Shown here piece by piece: positions 22,855-34,488 of a DNA stretch of 64,000 nucleotides. The notes below the pieces were generated by a model, which was not told the origin of the DNA, ran no database searches, and saw nothing but the letters and a program-made list of their open reading frames with translations. The position numbers and the translations under genes were made by a program. Source of the DNA: Hemerocallis citrina (taxonomy: Eukaryota; Streptophyta; Magnoliopsida; Asparagales; Asphodelaceae); NCBI GenBank assembly GCA_017893485.1, contig CM030364.1, positions 247,083,818-247,147,817 on the forward strand. Direction: 5' to 3'. Each line of letters begins with the position of its first letter. Position 1 is the stretch's first letter.

Positions 22855-24684
22855 ATTACACGGTGCTAGAATCTCGTGTGTGAACTCTTTCATAGCATCA
22901 GTCACATCGGATGAGCTACTTGACAAAGGTAGAACTGCCATTCTAGCAATCTCCCATGCGTTCTCCGCCTACAATTATTTATAATGTAATATTTCAACAA
23001 AACAACAATATTGCGGTTAGAAGATGTGATCCGAATTTGAAAATCAAATGTACAAACGAACATATTAAACTTTCTTACCAAGGTTGTCAAAGTCTTCGCC
23101 TTCGGTTGGAACATCGGTTGTTGAGATAAGTGGCCGGGAGATGGTTCCCTATCTCGCGTTGGTATCGGAAGTATCACTCGGGCAGGAGGATTGATAGGAG
23201 GTGTGATTACTAACCGTGTGATCCTAGTATACCATGCAATGTACGCGTCATGCATTCGTCCATCGTAAGGAGGAATTCCACCAATGACCATTTCCCTACG
23301 GCGCTCATTCTAAGAATGGACATAATTATGGTGATATTGACCCATCCCTGTGACACCATGCAAGGTAGTATCATACGTTCGTGCGGCTGGTATCTCTTGT
23401 TGTAGACCAAATTTTCGAAGTACTCAATCTACATGATGATGCTCTACGATGGAGAAGTGGATAAGTGGTGCATTTATCAACCAAAGTTCACTATGGTCTG
23501 TGCAACATAGCGGCAACGTCTCCAATCTCTCGTTGTTGTACGGTTTCCATACTATGCATTCCGCACGCAACTGATTGAGCTCATCTGGATAATATGTGAG
23601 GGGGTCCACATGGGTTATCACGATGTGTGTGGTCACCAGCCCAATAAACACCAATCGGAGCAAACCTATCGACTCCAAACACCCCCAAACTGCACACCGG
23701 ATGTTGGACTCTAATGCGCGGCCGACCAATGTGGAATCGCTCCTAGCTCCACATTTTTAGTATCAACATCGGTCTTACCGCCTGAACATTTTTCAACAAA
23801 GCATGACATAGATTTCTGTAAAGGACGGCCAATGCAGTACTACCCCAACTAAATTGGTCGGCTAGTATAATATATGCGATCAATTGCAAATACATCAACG
23901 GTACTTGGTTGCTCGTTGAGTTGGGAAATATCACACCACCAAAGAGCATCATAAGATATGCTCGGGTATAGCAGTGTACTTGATACTCAGACGACTCTGG
24001 ATTCAAGTAGTTATCGAACGACTTCATTAGCTATGAAAGTTTAAGAGATGTACTAATAAAATCCTGTTCAGTCGGATCCATACCGAGGTATTGTCGTACA
24101 AGATGAAACTTATCGGCGCCCTAACTTCCAGTCACGGCTATACCATCTATGGGAAGTCCAGTAATTAAGGCAACATCTTGTAAAGTCACCGTCATCTCAC
24201 CATGCAGTAGGTGAAATGAATGAGTTTTCGGTAGTCATCTCTCGACTAGAGTAGTTAGGAGATCCCGATCCAACTTCACTACCCCCCATTACGGCAACTC
24301 TTTAGAATCCTGCCTCCACCAGGTATGGGATGATGCAATCGTGTAGAGGCAACGTTTTGTGCTTTCAGAAAGTCAAGTCCTTCGACACACCTTGCCACAC
24401 AAAATTCAATCTGTAAGAGGCTTGCATTCTAAGTAATAACGATTCTATTAGACTGGGACCCCCAGGTGTATCTGTATGTGTATGTGGTGTTCGAGGGACA
24501 TTGATAGGGGTGTCAGTATCATCCTGCAATGAAATTATAGTTGTTGTTAACTGATACTGGTTGGATGAAATAGATTTATACCATGGAGTTTGGAACTATA
24601 AATAACAACTATTACCACTGCATGAGCTTTTTCCCACTCGGATGCACTAGGATAACGGCGTTTAGAACCGCTAGGTCGTGTCAT
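22855..24684 (-). pseudogene. Plant mobile domain (PMD, MAIN-like) gene, 5' and central part
   Basis: From the ATG at 24684 a short Lys/Arg/Ser-rich exon is followed by an intron with GT near 24616 and a TTGCAG acceptor near 24527. The PMD core then reads FHLLHGEMTVTLQDVAL..GLPIDG near 24220-24130, a FNSTSNQVPL-type segment, QFSWGSTALAVLYRNLC near 23850, and WKPYNNERLETLP near 23550. A second intron lies near 23080-22972, before AENAWEIARMAVLP. The gene ends at 12450 beyond the Athila insertion. In-frame TAG codons occur near 24123, 24029, 23756 and 23310, along with further decay near 24400-24250. PMD proteins occur both as silencing factors (MAIN/MAIL) and as passengers of plant transposons; the setting suggests the latter. 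Confidence 0.88.
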
Positions 24685-25270
24685 TTTGAGCCTGCAAAAA
24701 TGGTAACATATATAATTAAGTACATTGCATTTCTCTATTCTATGCCTACAAACAATTCTTAGGTACAACTACTACATACAATTACAATTGATCACAAACA
24801 AGTCACCACTAACAAATGTGGGGTCACCACTTGTGCATTACATCGAACACCGAATGTGCATAACAAAGAATTCGATCACTTACGCAATTCATCGAACACT
24901 TTATGTGTATAACATAAACCCAACCTTAACTTCAAACCAAATACAACCCATCTTCAATTCCTAACCTAAACCCTAACCCTACATTTAATTCAAAGTTAAA
25001 GCATAATCCTAATCATAACCATAACCCTACCCATATACATTGTATGAGTCAAGTAAAAACATACCTTAATGTTGTCAAAAAAATGAACTAAGTGGCTAGA
25101 GATTTGTTGGGGAATGTTAGATATTCCACCAATTGATCTTGTCAACCAACGATTGAGGTAGTAGACGAAGATGAGAACTAGGGTTTTGGTTGGAATTGGG
25201 AAGGAGATGAGAAAGGGTTACAAAGAAACTTGGTCAAATGATTCTCTTACGTATTCGGGGTAATAAAGTG
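24685..25270 (-). promoter_or_regulatory. Upstream region of the PMD gene
   Basis: There is no coding sequence. CATCGAACAC is repeated near 24841 and 24891 with TGTGTATAAC-like followers. A telo-box-like AAACCCTAACCCT lies near 24969 and related AACC(C)TA words continue to 25035. These could be promoter elements, but no TATA box is convincing. Confidence 0.35.
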
Positions 25271-25645
25271 GTGGCCCAATAAACTCGCCGTTTCCAACAA
25301 TGAGTGTAGCTATAAGATCATCGCTGTTGGAAATGGAGAGTTAATTTGATTTTTTTTACTAAACTCGCTGTTGGGAACAATGAGTATCTAATAAAATTAC
25401 AACTATGGGGTTTTTTCCCAAGTGTTGGCTCTCCTATGCGAAATTTCCTACATCCTCGTTATTCCGAATAGATAGTTTAGCACAATAACCCTCGTTGTTG
25501 GGAACAGCGAGTTATTTTGAATTTTTTAAACTAAACTCGCCGTTGGAAACAACGAGCTTATCAAAAAAATTAGCATTAAACTCGCCGTGTCCAAAAGGCG
25601 AGCATGAAATAACTAAACTCGTCATTGGGAACGGCGAGTTTAGTT
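25271..25645. repeat. Cluster of short hairpin modules (second MULE terminus candidate)
   Basis: Imperfect palindromes of the CTCGC-CGTTGGGAACAG-CGAG type occur near 25279, 25320, 25362, 25490, 25536, 25579 and 25616. They are the same kind of module that builds the palindrome at 11341-12000, though arm-to-arm alignment is loose. The position upstream of the PMD gene fits the outer terminal inverted repeat of a PMD-carrying MULE. No target duplication was found. Confidence 0.5.
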
Positions 25646-26562
25646 GTTTGTCCACAAGCACAAATAGTTTGGCGACTGTCCTCTTTTTGCAAATATTTTC
25701 AAAAATTGGCATAAAAAAAAACCCGAAACCCACGGCAGTGGTGGTATTAAGTTAATTAAAGTTTAATTTGATTAATTAGAACTAACCTTAATTATTTAAC
25801 TAATTATCTAACTAAATATCTAATTAAACTAATTAATCACTTAATTAACTAACTAAATTTTCAGTTTAAATAAAAAGAAATTGAGATTTTTCTCGGACTA
25901 AACATGATGTTTCGTCCGAAATTTTTTAAAATTTTTAAAATACACAATATCATCGGAGTTTCGTCCGATCTTTAATAAATATTATAAAATATTACGGACG
26001 AAACATGATGTTTCATCATTTATATTTTGCATATTTCTATATCCATTCTCAAATATAAATGTCACACGACTGTAGCAGAAAAGGTAAAATATGTATAAAT
26101 ATCACACGACTGCGGCGGGATTTTGACGAAAATATGCATAATATGCATAAATGCCTAAAGACTATGGATGCTCTATGTAGGCTTCTTATCTAGAAGATAG
26201 AATATATATTCAGTTGTTCAGCGAAATTATGAAAGTTACACAATGTAAACTAAGCAAAATGACTTTGTAGAAACAACATCAATCCCGTATAAAAGAAGAA
26301 GAAGAAAAAAACCAAGGAATTCACAGGCAATTAATTAAACCTCCATCCAAGAACAATACAAGGACATTATTCGTATGGATAAGGTCATACATCCTAGCTA
26401 GAGTTACATAAGAGAAATTGCGTAAAAAAGAATTGAACTGAAATTTTCTTTCTAAATGCATACAAGTCATTAACTACGATAATGATCTCAGAACAAATTA
26501 CAATACCCTTATATTAACCTTCTCATTCGATATATATTTCTTACTAGCCAATTAAATTAAGC
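25646..26562. other. AT-rich intergenic stretch without a gene
   Basis: 25740-25860 is dominated by TTAATTAACTAA-type words. Near 25888-26015, inverted and direct copies of ACATGATGTTTCGTCCG occur. CACACGACTG is repeated near 26062 and 26104. No ORF of interest. Confidence 0.6.
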
Positions 26563-26580
26563 ACTCTTGAAAAAAAATCT

Positions 26581-29500
26581 AACTCCGCCATTGTCTGTCC
26601 TAAGTCAGGAATCCGACTACAAACCGGGTAAAGAGGAGGGTTGCATTAGGCAGTTGATAGCCAGCACAAAACTTTGTCAAATATTATGAACATGAATCCT
26701 AATAATATACGTGTAAATGCTAGGGTATTATCTGGAAGCGATGCGTTGTGCCTGCCTCGGGCGCTTCGAAAAATGTGCAAGGAGCGTCGCACCGGCGCTC
26801 GGGTGCGGTGAAAAATGAGCGAGAGTTCCTGTACCAATCTGGATGTGTTCAGGTAAAGAAGATAGCCTAGAAAAATAGGCTTAGGTTAGCGACTTGAAAT
26901 ATAGGAACATTGACAGGAAACTACAAATATTAATATAGCTTATTTAAAAAAAACAAAGTGGGTAGGGGAGAAAGCTAAAGAGATAGATGGTTTTAAATTA
27001 TATTATACCGGTAAAATTTGAAATAGAAATGGAGTAGGAATTTTAGTAGATAAGAAATTCAAAAGCGATGTAGTAGGTGTTAATAGGAATAGGGATAGAA
27101 TAATACAAATTAAGCTTGTATTAGGAAAAAAACATAATTAATATTATTAGTGCTTATGCATCCCAAGTAGGATTAGATGCACATGCTAAAAATAAATTTT
27201 GGAAAGATATGGATGAGATAATTCAAGGAGTACTGTTAGGTGAGAAACTATTTATCGGATGAGATTTCAATGGACATGTAGGAGAAGATAATATGCGATA
27301 TGAGAGGGTGCATGGAGGACATGAATTTAGAAATAAGAACGATGGTGGAGAAGCTCTATTAGATTTTGCGGCTTCGTATGATCTTATACTGCAAATACTT
27401 ATTTTAGGAAGAGGGAGGAACATTTGATAACTTTTAAAAGTGGGACAAATAGGAGTTAAAATAATTTTTCATCACTAGAAATGTGGATCGCTTGACATAT
27501 AAAGATTGTAAAGTTATACCAGGAAAGTGTTTAACCTCACAACATAGATTAATGGTATTGGATATTAAGATTGGAAAACACATATGTGTAAGGAAGGAGA
27601 CTAGGAACCTAAGAAATAGGTAGTGGAACTTGAAGAGAAATAAACTAGAGGTTTTTAGAGATAAAGTCTTTAAAGGAGCATCATGAAATTGGGAAGGGGG
27701 GCAAACATGATGTTGACTAAAATGGCTACGTACATAAGAGAAATTTCAAAGGAGGTACTTGGAGAATCTAAAGATAGAGGGTTGCTAAATAAAGAAACAT
27801 AGTGGTGACAAGAAGAACTCTAAAATATTGTAAGAGAAAAAAGATCAATCTTCAATATATGACAAAAGAATTGAAATGAAGAGGATTTTGAGAGATATAA
27901 AACCATTAAAAAAGAAGTTAAGAAAACGGTCAGAGATGCAAAAGAAAAAACTTATGATGATTTATACACAAAATTAAAAATAAAAGAAGGAGAAAATAAC
28001 ATTTATAAGCTTGCTAAACAAAGGGATAGAAAAACAAAAAATCTGGATACAATTAGGTGTATTAAGAGCGAGGATTCAAGAGTCTTAGTAAAAGATGAGG
28101 AAACTAAGGAAAGATGACAAAATTATTTTGAGAAGTTATTAAATGAAAAGGTTGTGGGCAACTTAAATATAGAGAACTCGAGGGAGAGTCGAGAGCATAT
28201 GTATTCCGTAGAATTAGGACCTCGGAGGTTCGAAACGCTCTAGGAAGGATGAAAATAGATAAAGCTTTAGGACAAAATGATATACTCATTGAAGTTTGGA
28301 ACTTTCTTGGGGTTGTAGGAGTGGATTGGCTAACAAAATTATTTAATAAAATTTTGAGGACTAAGAAGATGCCCGATGAATGGAGAAAGAGTATTTTAGT
28401 ACCTATATATAAAAATAAAGGAGATATACAAAGTTGCTCAAACTACCGAGCAATTAAATTAATGAGTCATACGATGAAAATTTGGGAGAGAGTGATTGAA
28501 CATATACTGGACTAGAAACTACAGTGTCTGAGAATCAGTTTGGGTTTATGCCTGGGAGGTCAACAATGGAGACTTGTGTAAAATTATAGGGAGAATAAGA
28601 AAGATCTACATATGGTTTTTATAGATCTAAAAAAAGCATATGATAGTCCCTAGAGACATAGTATGGTGAGTGTTAAATAATAAAACAGTAACTATTCGGT
28701 ATATTGAAGTAATTAAGGATATGTATGAAGTGGCAACGACCACAACTAGAACAATCACAAGAGAGACCGGCGATTTTCCTATTACAGTAGGTTTACACCA
28801 AGGTTCGGCTTTAAGCCCTTACTTCTTTACTTTGGTTATGGATGAATAAACGCGAGGAATACAAGATGAGGCGCCTTGGTGTATGCTTTTTGCCAATGAC
28901 ATCGTCTTAGTGGACGAGACTAGAGCAGGAGTCAATGCTAAATTAGAATTGTGGAGAGAAACTTTGGAAGCTTGAGGCTTTAGGATAAGCAGAACTAAAA
29001 CAGAGTATATGGAGTGTAATTTTAGTGATATTCGGAACACAAATGAGGAAGTAGTGAAGCTTGATGGCCAAGAGATACCTAAGAGAGATCGTTTCCGATA
29101 TTTAGGCTCGATTATACAAAGAGATGGGAAGATTTATGAAGATGTTATACATAGAATCCAAGCAGGGTGGCTTAAGTGGTGAAGTGTCAGTGATATTTTG
29201 TGTGACAAACGTATATCTTTGAAGTTGAAGAAAAAAATTTACAAGACGATTGTTAGACCAGCAATAATGTATGGAGCAGAGTGTTGGGCAACAAAGAAAC
29301 AACCTGTCCAAAAAATGAGTGTAGCGGAGATGATGATGCTAAGATAGATGTGTGGTAAAATAAGGAATGATAGAATTAGAAACGAGCATATACGAGACAT
29401 GCTAAAGGTAGCTCCGATCCAAGATAAGAGAGAATATGGTTTGGACATGTCACACGTAGACGGTAGATCTAGTAGTGCCCCCGTTAGAAAAAATAATTTG

Positions 29501-29697
29501 AAAAGTATTGATGGCAGAGTTAGGAGTAGAGGAAGACCTAAACTAACTTGGGTGGAAACGGTGAAAAAAGATATGATAGCTTGTGACCTTACAAAAGATA
29601 TTGTGCTTAACCGAACACAATGGAAAACCAGGATTCATGTAGCCAACCCAACTAGTTGGAAAAAAGGCTTTGTTGTTGTTGTTGTTGTTGTTGTTGT
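26581..29697 (+). mobile_element. RTE-type LINE, apparently near full length (~3.1 kb)
   Basis: A GC-rich 5' end (CGGGCGCTTCG near 26760 and CACCGGCGCTCGGGTGCGG near 26790), an endonuclease-RT coding remnant, and a 3' end with a (TTG)n tail (29670-29697) match plant RTE LINEs. The flanks ACTCTTGA(A)AAAAAATCT (26563-26580) and ACTCTTGAAGAAAATCT (29698-29714) look like a 17-18-bp target duplication with one change and a 1-bp length difference. Confidence 0.85.
26890..29680 (+). pseudogene. LINE endonuclease and reverse transcriptase remnant
   Basis: The apurinic-type endonuclease part (about 26890-27560) shows NIGTLTGNY-like, NRNGVGILVD, ISAYASQVGLD, and FNGHVGEDN words in broken frames. The RT part (about 28200-29050) contains KALGQNDILIE, FNKILRTKKMPDEWRKS, CSNYRAIKLMSH, and a palm motif that reads FANDI (near 28889-28902) where FADD is usual. 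A C-terminal stretch continues to 29680 (SVAEMMMLR-like, then GRPKLTWVE near 29535). Stops and frameshifts are many; it cannot encode an active protein. Confidence 0.85.
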
Positions 29698-29714
29698 ACT
29701 CTTGAAGAAAATCT

Positions 29715-30663
29715 CTCTGAAAATTAAAAAATAAAACCCATGAAAGACCATAGGCCCATAATTCCATTAAATCATTTTGTTGCCTCCATACTAGGACAAA
29801 ATCCTCCTAAGTCGAGGTCCCGCCCAAAAGAGACATTACAAATAGTTAGCAATCTCTTTGAATCAGTGTCACATAAATCACAACCATGCTAGTAAATATC
29901 TATCTAGTCTAAACCCCAAATTCTGATTTCCCTACTCAATCACCCTAGCATCACAATTCTACAACAAACTCGCGCACTTGACTACAAACTTCACTGCATT
30001 TCATACATATCACAACATAAACAAATAGCCAAACCCCAAAACTTTACCTCAATCTTCTTGTCTTCAAATCACAGTCCCCATACCAACTCCTCATATGCAA
30101 ATTATGCCTATCAGCCTCCACCATCTTATGCATCTCCACCTTCCTCCCCATCGAAGCCTCTCCGGCCCCCACAAGCTCACAACTCAACCATATCCACTAC
30201 AGAACCCACCTCCACCAGAACCTGACAAGTCCTCCGCTTCCTAACCCCCGATCGCTCCCTTCAGTCCCACATCATGGGTCACCCTACCAACCTGCCTGAT
30301 GCGGGACTAAAAGTGGGTTGGTTTTGGTTTTCTATTGGACTCTTGTTTAGATTGTGCTATTGAAGTCTGGTTGTAAGCCACTTAGTTAGATTGTAAGCCA
30401 CTTAGCTAGATCTCAGACGTTTGAGCCTCAATTGCACCAATTCTTTGTTATTGGGTGAGACTAAGCATATGTCAAGCGTCGCTTGCACCAACTTATTATT
30501 GGGAGAGATTCAGCATATGCATGTAACGATGGCTAGGCATTCGAGTCCTACCTGCCCAATTTCCTTACTATAGGGTAATAGTCTTGCCCAATTTCGGGTA
30601 ATAGTAAGCAAGCGTGTCTATGAATATAGCCTTGTTCAACAGATTAAAACCCAATCATGCAAC
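29715..30663. other. Unassigned flank between LINE and copia
   Basis: No ORF or known family is evident. An 11-bp inverted pair GTCCCACATCA / TGATGCGGGAC lies near 30268 and 30298, and GTAAGCCACTTAG is repeated near 30372 and 30391. The sequence before the copia 5' LTR should join to that after 59958. Confidence 0.5.
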
Positions 30664-30796
30664 TGTTAGATATTATATTACTCAATTTAGTCTCATATCA
30701 GAATATGTATTAGTTTAATCTTTGATTTTCTCATATATATAGGAGACATTGTACTCAGTTATAATAAAATATTATTTTCTATCTCTGAATCTAACA
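30664..30796 (+). repeat. Copia 5' LTR (133 bp) and primer site
   Basis: It begins TGTTAGATATT and ends GAATCTAACA. The primer site TGGTATCATAGAT follows directly at 30797, close to the usual initiator-Met sequence. A very short LTR, but it matches 59814-59953 along its length. Confidence 0.88.
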
Positions 30797-31880
30797 TGGT
30801 ATCATAGATACCCTAATCTCTCTTCCCTAATCCCAAATCAAATTCCAAACCCCAATCCCTAATCTCAAAATCAAAACCCTAATCACCATCATCATCCCTA
30901 ATCATCCCACACCTACCCTCCATCATCATCACTAACCTCCAACTCCATTAACACCCAACACATCCTCCACTTCAATAGCCCCGGCCTTCTGCCTTTAGAT
31001 CTCCAAACCCGCCATCTCAATCCTGACCATGCCCCCCCTCCGTCGTCGCTCCCGAACTGATCCTGATCCCACTCCTGCTGCCACCTCATCCCGACCTCCC
31101 GATCTCAAATCCTAGCATCCCAAACCCGACCTTCCTTTCCCAAACCCTACTGCCTCTAAAGAAAATTAAAAGAAAAATATCTAAATCCTGATCCAAACAC
31201 AACCCGATCAACCCAAACCCGAAGCTTAACATCCCAAACAAACCATACCCAAATTCAAATTCAAACCCAAACCAAACCCGAAATCCACCACCTACTTCTT
31301 TCTACTATCTTCCTTCCTCTCGCTTGCTCACCGATTTCCGTCGCTTGAAGCCCAAAAACAAAACCAAAAACCAAAAACCAAAAAAAATATGCAGGTATTA
31401 GTGCTTCTTCATGGAACCTCTATTTCGACAGTATATTTCTATCTCCACCGACTTTCCAGTTGTTGCACCTTTCTTTTCACTCATCCCTTATCCCCAGCGT
31501 CAAAAACAAAAAAACCTTCCTGATCCATGCCTCCTTCCTACTCACGACACCAGCAACAACAACAACACCATCCCGATCCCCATCCAGAACCCGACAACAC
31601 CTTTAGTGCTGCCCTCATTCTGATTCCTTCCTCCTCCCTCATCTCAACATTAGCAACAACAACACCATCCATATCTTTACCTCTTCTCTCCTCCCGATGC
31701 CATCACCAGTATCACAATCCTAATTCACATCCCAATCACGACAATAGCAGCATCATCGTCCTCGTTTTGATCCCTGCCACAGCAGCAGTCTCATTCCTCC
31801 TCGTCATACTCCTTCCCTTACATATTCTGCATTGATCATTACTCCAGTTTTGTCATCTCTTGCTGATTAAGTCAATCTTC
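30797..31880 (+). other. Copia leader and degenerate gag region
   Basis: The sequence is C/A-rich with many CCAAACCC and ACCCTAATC words, and short Pro/Ser/His-rich frames at 31411-31835. No recognisable gag domain survives. Its position after the primer site implies leader plus gag. Confidence 0.45.
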
Positions 31881-33724
31881 AGTATCGCCTCGTTCATTTG
31901 GAACTCAAGCTCTTGGGTCAGTCTGCCAATGTTGGCTCCTCTACCCCTGCATTATATGTTACTCATGGTATGAATTCTTCAATGATTTTATATTCTTGTG
32001 CATCACATCATCTTACTAGTAATTATACACTGCTCACCACTAGCACCGCACTTCCCTCTCACTCTCCATCACTTCACACGACTGATGTCTCACTACTTCT
32101 CACTACACACTCAAGATCTATTAGCTCTCTCGCTCTCACATTGCCCTATGTTGTTTATGCTATCCATTTATCTATGAACCTTATTTCCATTAGTGCTTTG
32201 TGCGATAGTGGTCTTGTCGTTACCTTTGATTGTTTAGGTTATTCTATTAAGGATCCACACACTGGACAAAAGTTTGGGCGTACTAGTCGACACGGTCGTC
32301 TATATCATCTAAATTTTCTACATGCACATGGATCTCATCATAGTTTTGCTAGTGTTGTGTCATCTGATGCCGATCTATGACACAGACATTTAGGTCATGT
32401 TAGTGATTCTTGCTTAAAGAGTTTAGCCCATAGTGGTGCCCTTGGTCATCTTTCTTTTACACATTTATCTGTTTGTCACGGTTGTAAGTTAGCCAAACAC
32501 ACATCACTTCCTTTTAATAACAAAAGCAGACCACTCATCCTTTTCAGCTTGTGCATTCTGACATATGGGGAACCTCTCATGTCCCTTCTAGCATAGACTA
32601 TCTCTATTATGTTACCTTCATAGACGACTTCACTCGATACACCCAAGTTTTCCTTATACGCCACCAATTTGAGATTCCTAAGATTTATCAGGTCCTTACG
32701 GCCATGATTCACACTCAGTTCGGTGTGCGCATCAAGATTTTTCACTCAGACGGTGCTTGTGAGTACACTTTCACTACTATGTGATCAATTCTTTAGTCTC
32801 ACGGCACCGTTTTTCAGCAGTCATGCCCTCACTCACATGAACAGAATGGTGTAGCTGAACGCAAGCATAATCTCATTCTTGAAACGTCTCTCTCTCTCTT
32901 CTACTATATTCCTTTGTTCCTCATCTTTTTTGGCCTAAAGCTGTCATGACTTATGTCAGCCTCATTAACATCACTCCATCGTCTACCCTATCTGCTTCGA
33001 CGCCTCATGAGGCTCTTCATCACTCTCCACCAGACTACAATATGCTCTGTACCTTTGGGTGCACCTGTTACGTCATTCTCCCTCACACTGAGCGCACGAA
33101 GCTTACCGTCTAGGCCGCTGAATGCGTTCACCTAGATATCAGCTTTGAGCAGAAGAGATATCGTTGCTTTAATCCTTTGGCATGTCATGTCCATATCTCT
33201 CGTCATATCTCCTTTGTCGAAGACTTTCCTTACTACCTGTTCTCCTCTGAGGATATTCGTTTTCTCAATTCCCTGGTTTCCTCGACTACCTCATCTGACA
33301 CCTCTTCACGAATTCCATTCGATTTCACCTCTTTAGCTCTTCTCCCTTCTTCTATTGACCTTACGACTATTGTCCCACCTACAAAGGCTCGTTCCACACC
33401 ACTTGCATCACCTCAGCCACATGCACTCTCACCACCTGCATCCCCAAAGCCACATGCATTCACACCACCTACATCACCACAGCCACATGCACTCACATCC
33501 CCACAGCTGCATGCACCCACACCACTGCCTTCACCTCCACAACCTGCACATCCGTCAGCGGTTCGTAACTCTACTCATTTCACTTTGGGAATCCCACTGG
33601 TTTGTTATCCACTGGTCCTTCTGGCAGTTTGGCTTTGCCACCCTGGCTTATTACTCGCTACAGTTCTGTCATGTCCCGCTTCCCAAAAATACGGAATACG
33701 AGTACATTACATTGGCTCAGCGAA
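31881..33724 (+). pseudogene. Copia protease-integrase remnant
   Basis: The protease motif is decayed (SCASHHLTSN near 32000; the usual DSG lacks its aspartate). A GAG-pre-integrase domain follows (GRTSRHGRLYHL near 32277, then HRHLGHVSDSCLK near 32383 and CHGCKLAKH near 32475). The integrase core has VHSDIWG near 32548, FHSDGACEY near 32740 and NGVAERKH near 32843, so the acidic triad is readable. Stops (for example TGA near 32378 where Trp is usual) and frameshifts break it. 33380-33560 is an imperfect repeat of CCACATGCA(C/T)TCACACCA, giving Pro/His-rich frames. Confidence 0.85.
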
Positions 33725-33808
33725 TGACTAACGTCACCCATAAGCTCTGATCAACTCAACAATATAATCAATACAGAACAATTGCGCAGGTAATAATAAT
33801 AATCTCAT

Positions 33809-34426
33809 TGATATGGCTAAAAATAGGATTAAATCGGGACCGTTCACATCGGAGACGAATCTTAAAGCTCAGGGGTAAAACGGTAATTTCACCTACTAAC
33901 GGGTCTGAAGCGGGTACTGGGTCTCCTCACAGATCCAACAACCCGCGAACGGATTCATCTCAACTGGGTACGGGTCCCGACCCGATACAAACCCAGACCA
34001 GCAAGAGGAGATCAGGGTCACTGATTTGACTAAATCAACGAGCCTGATTTGCAGTTATCCTCTCACCGGAAATTAAGGGATTACATTCCTAATCTGATTA
34101 CGAGGATTTTACGCCTTATCAGATCACAGGAATCACATTCCTAATTTGATCCCAACGGCGACTATAAATACCCCCCACCTACCACTGTTACAGGTTAATC
34201 ACTTTTTTACCTGCTTAAGCTCTTTTTTAATCTCTTCTGGTTACTGACAAGAGCGTCGGAGGGTGCGTCGCCGGGATCAACCCCGGTGTTTCGCACTTCC
34301 CTTGCAGGTGCACGGCGGGAGCTCAACCGCGCAACTCAGAAGAACAGGTTCGGATCTGCTATTCAGGTTTTTCCACGAACCCACAAATTCTATCTGTTTA
34401 CCCCCACACCAGAATTAGCGGTAACA
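33809..34426 (+). repeat. 5' LTR of the gag-only element (618 bp)
   Basis: It runs from TGATATGGCT to GCGGTAACA. A TATA box (TATAAATA, 34163-34170) precedes a C-rich stretch. It differs from the 3' LTR at four positions by eye. The primer site TGGCGCCGTCTGTGGGAA is at 34430-34447, three bases inside. Confidence 0.95.
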
Positions 34427-34488
34427 GATTGGCGCCGTCTGTGGGAAAACCATACGAATAGCCTCCGCCTCTTCCTCGTCGACTAGCT

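Noticed and set aside
24960..25040. Interstitial telomere repeat
   Set aside because: Only one or two AAACCCTAA-like words in an AT-rich stretch; no array.
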